Below, piece by piece: positions 62,025 through 64,000 of a DNA stretch of 64,000 nt (positions are counted from its first letter, which is position 1; each line of letters begins with the position of its first letter). A program made the translations under genes and the position numbers. The stretch spans positions 57,598,001 to 57,662,000 of the forward strand of contig OX485804.1 in assembly GCA_950295325.1 (NCBI GenBank), written 5' to 3'. A model generated the notes under the pieces. That model was not told the origin of the DNA. It saw only the letters and a list, made by a program, of their open reading frames with translations, and did not search any database. The DNA comes from Polytrichum commune. Taxonomy: Eukaryota > Streptophyta > Polytrichopsida > Polytrichales > Polytrichaceae.

Positions 62025-62475
62025 TTTAAGCACTCTCACTGGTGGAAAAGGCGGAGCCGGTCCAAGTTCGCTTCCCACGACGCTTGAGGGACCAACGGAG
62101 CAAGTGAACGCAAGATGGATGTAAAAGTCCACATGGATTCCTACATGGCATTGAATGGATTGTGTTTCATTCGTCACTTGGACTATTTTCAAAAACCACT
62201 TCATGGAGGTAGGCCTACCACAAAACCACTGGGAGATCATGGCACTCCGAACGATCACAACCGTTGGTTTATTTTATTTTATCATGCATGAGGGCCCCGC
62301 ATTAATAGAAACTCACTGAGATAGCATTTGGTTGAGGGCCTGGTCACATATGACTCCACACTACACTTGAGGATTCGTGACCACACTACATGATCTTGGA
62401 GGTGTCTTGGGACACTTTCTTTTGGGCTCTCACAACTTCACGGTCACGGCTCTTGGCTCGTGTGTGAAGTGGCCC
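62025..62475 (+). mobile_element. Family A MITE, copy 5 (5' truncated)
   Basis: Begins inside the family at AAGCACTCTCACTGGTGG and continues to the intact right end CTCGTGTGTGAAGTGGCCC. The left TIR is missing. Confidence 0.82.
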
Positions 62476-62538
62476 CTTACTATTCCACGTGACATGCATA
62501 AGTTAGAGGCCCCAACCCCAATGTCATTGCAATGAACC

Positions 62539-62708
62539 GGGAGAACCAACCACTAGTTGCGGATGAACCAGTTGAGCTTGAGAAATAAGCGGTTGAAGTT
62601 CCAATGCTTCAGGAATATTGCCGATCATTTCAGAGGAATCTAGGGAACATACCCCAGATTCATAGAGATAGAAACCGAAAGATGTCAACATGTAACCGGT
62701 TGGACTTG
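62539..62708 (+). mobile_element. Family D repeat, copy 5 (3' part missing)
   Basis: Runs from GGGAGAACCAACCACTAG to AACCGGTTGGACTTGG, where a G14 tract (62708-62721) and a GAAGAAGAA stretch begin. It faces copy 6. Confidence 0.75.
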
Positions 62709-62767
62709 GGGGGGGGGGGGGAGGAGAAGAAGAAGAAGAAGAAAGGATCTCGACCGATTACGTATTA

Positions 62768-62845
62768 GGTAATCGTTTTATTGGAACCGGTTAACGGTGC
62801 ACAACCGGTTCTGCACCGATAACCGGTTCCAATAAAACGATTACC
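62768..62845. repeat. Near-perfect 34-bp stem palindrome
   Basis: Arms 62768-62801 and 62812-62845 pair with a single mismatch around a 10-base loop that itself contains AACCGGTT. The left arm starts GGTAATCGTTTTATTGG. Confidence 0.92.
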
Positions 62846-62846
62846 G

Positions 62847-63032
62847 GACGTAACCGGTTGGCCGCTTTGTTGAGCTGCGCAGGTGACCTAAACAGTGGGT
62901 CACCTATCACCATAACCGATTTAGATGATCATAACCGGCTGGGATGTCGAGATTATCGTCTGCAAACCTGTGTGCTCAGGGCCAATCGTGTAGTGCCACC
63001 TTGGCGAAACAAAGCGGCCAACCGGTTACGTC
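62847..63032. mobile_element. 186-bp unit with perfect 25-bp inverted ends
   Basis: Left end 62847-62871 (GACGTAACCGGTTGGCCGCT...) and right end 63008-63032 are exact reverse complements. An inner 8-bp stem AGGTGACC/GGTCACCT lies near 62880-62905. No clear target duplication was seen. Confidence 0.82.
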
Positions 63033-63279
63033 AAAAAAATCTCCTCCTCCCCGGACATTGCGGTGTCGTTGGCCTAACTTTTTTTTTTTCTCCCACGTTT
63101 CTTTAACCTCCACCCCCACAGCAGTTCCATATTACTTGGGAACAGAAGGTGGCTGTAGACAGCATGCAGTAGCTTTGTGATTCATATTCATACTGATTCC
63201 TGGCATGCTAAGAAAGTCCACGATAATAATGCAAAACTTCCGAACAGAATGAATCGGGTAACTTATATTCAGCGTCTGG

Positions 63280-63490
63280 GAAGGTTTTTGGGCAGAATCG
63301 GTTGTGAGATCCTAGTGTTTCCAAGCCACGTATTGACATCTGCCGGGTTTTTTTTTTTAAAATAAAAAATAAAAAATAAAATCGAGGTGTATTCTCTGGA
63401 CTCCTCAAGACCGATCGATCGTTTTTTGCTGAAGTCTTGAAAACCAACCAGTTGTTCCTCACACTCAGCAGCTGGTTCACCTGTAAATCA
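63280..63490 (-). mobile_element. Family D repeat, copy 6 (inverted)
   Basis: Reverse complement of the family from GGGAAGGTTTTTGGGCAG to TCAGCAGCTGGTTCACC, with an A/T-rich insertion near 63350-63380. Confidence 0.72.
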
Positions 63491-64000
63491 CTATATTCAG
63501 TAATCGGAGACTTTTCCATGGTATTGAGACCATTTAAGGACGTGGTTTTTCAAAGAACAAACAAGAGAAACACAAAAATATTTTCAATGTGACGTAATAA
63601 AGTGATTTGCATGGGCGATACAAATACATGTCATTATAATACGAAATTGTACTAAATATTGAACCATTTGCATTTATTTTGAAACTTTTCACAGCTATGT
63701 GTGCACAGTGGCCGGTTCTCGCCGTTCATGTGCTTATGAGAGAGAGGTCGAGCTTCGAGGAGTCCGTGTTTTGTTGCAGAATCGGCATGACTTTACAATT
63801 ACAAAAGCCATGAATGCGGAACAGTGCACTGCATGTTGCTTTTTCCTCTGCTTTGTATTTTTAGGTTACAGTAGTTGCAGGCCAAGGATAGTTCGTGGTG
63901 TCCATGAAACGTTGGCCAATAATAAGGGAATGTGGAAATGGAGTGAATGATTCTATGACCTTTGAACAACTGTATTGGATGGTTTGACTCCGGAAATGGG
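63491..64000. other. Window end, nothing recognised
   Basis: A plus-strand frame of 83 codons (63699-63950) has no recognisable family. It could be an exon of a gene beyond the window, but nothing here supports that. Confidence 0.4.

Noticed and set aside
1-64000. CRISPR arrays, operons, defence islands or viral genes
   Set aside because: The tandem arrays have 84-251-bp diverged units without spacer logic, both genes are intron-split plant genes, and no viral or bacterial gene was recognised.

Overview
The window is a repeat-rich, AT-rich stretch of a land-plant nuclear genome. It carries split genes with GT-AG introns, one protein with a plastid-type leader, a plant oil-body protein gene, a classical Stowaway MITE, a tRNA-derived SINE with target-site duplications, and decayed plant hAT transposase. 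Stowaway and Tourist-like elements of this kind are best known from flowering plants. The species cannot be told from the sequence.

Only two intact protein-coding genes are supported, both on the minus strand. At 28549-32490 is a three-exon gene for a 409-residue, probably plastid-targeted SAM-dependent methyltransferase/spermidine-synthase-fold protein. At 38697-42977 is a five-exon gene for a 243-residue oil body-associated protein (OBAP, DUF1264 family). In both, the exon lengths sum to a whole number of codons and the splice phases agree. The OBAP upstream region holds an RY element and three ACGTG cores, as expected for a seed or ABA-responsive gene. A badly decayed hAT (DUF659-type) transposase pseudogene lies at about 44140-46500, minus strand.

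The rest is intergenic DNA built from short non-autonomous elements, sorted here by terminal inverted repeats (TIRs), target-site duplications (TSDs) and repeated copies within the window. They include two PIF/Harbinger (Tourist-like) families with TTA/TAA TSDs (A: 1959-2461, 4494-4957, 4966-5465, 57095-57354, 62025-62475; G: 26869-27261, 55241-55638) plus a probable third at 22510-23006. TA-flanked families are H (TIR CACTAAAT...) and E (TIR TAAACCAATG...). Other families are D (ACCGGTT-rich, six copies), M and N. A Stowaway lies inside one N copy, whose second copy gives the empty site. A 1.35-kb sequence occurs twice in opposite orientation (16873-18250 and 23630-24975).

Tandem arrays sit beside both genes: about four 206-251-bp units just upstream of the methyltransferase gene, and about four 190-250-bp units in OBAP intron 1 that repeat the exon 1 splice-donor context. 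Long foldbacks occur at 47758-48050, 53457-53610 and 62768-62845. Twelve C or G homopolymer runs of 11 bases or more are scattered through the window. No rRNA, tRNA gene, CRISPR array or operon-like system was seen. The main novelty lies in the uncatalogued transposon families and the gene-adjacent arrays.
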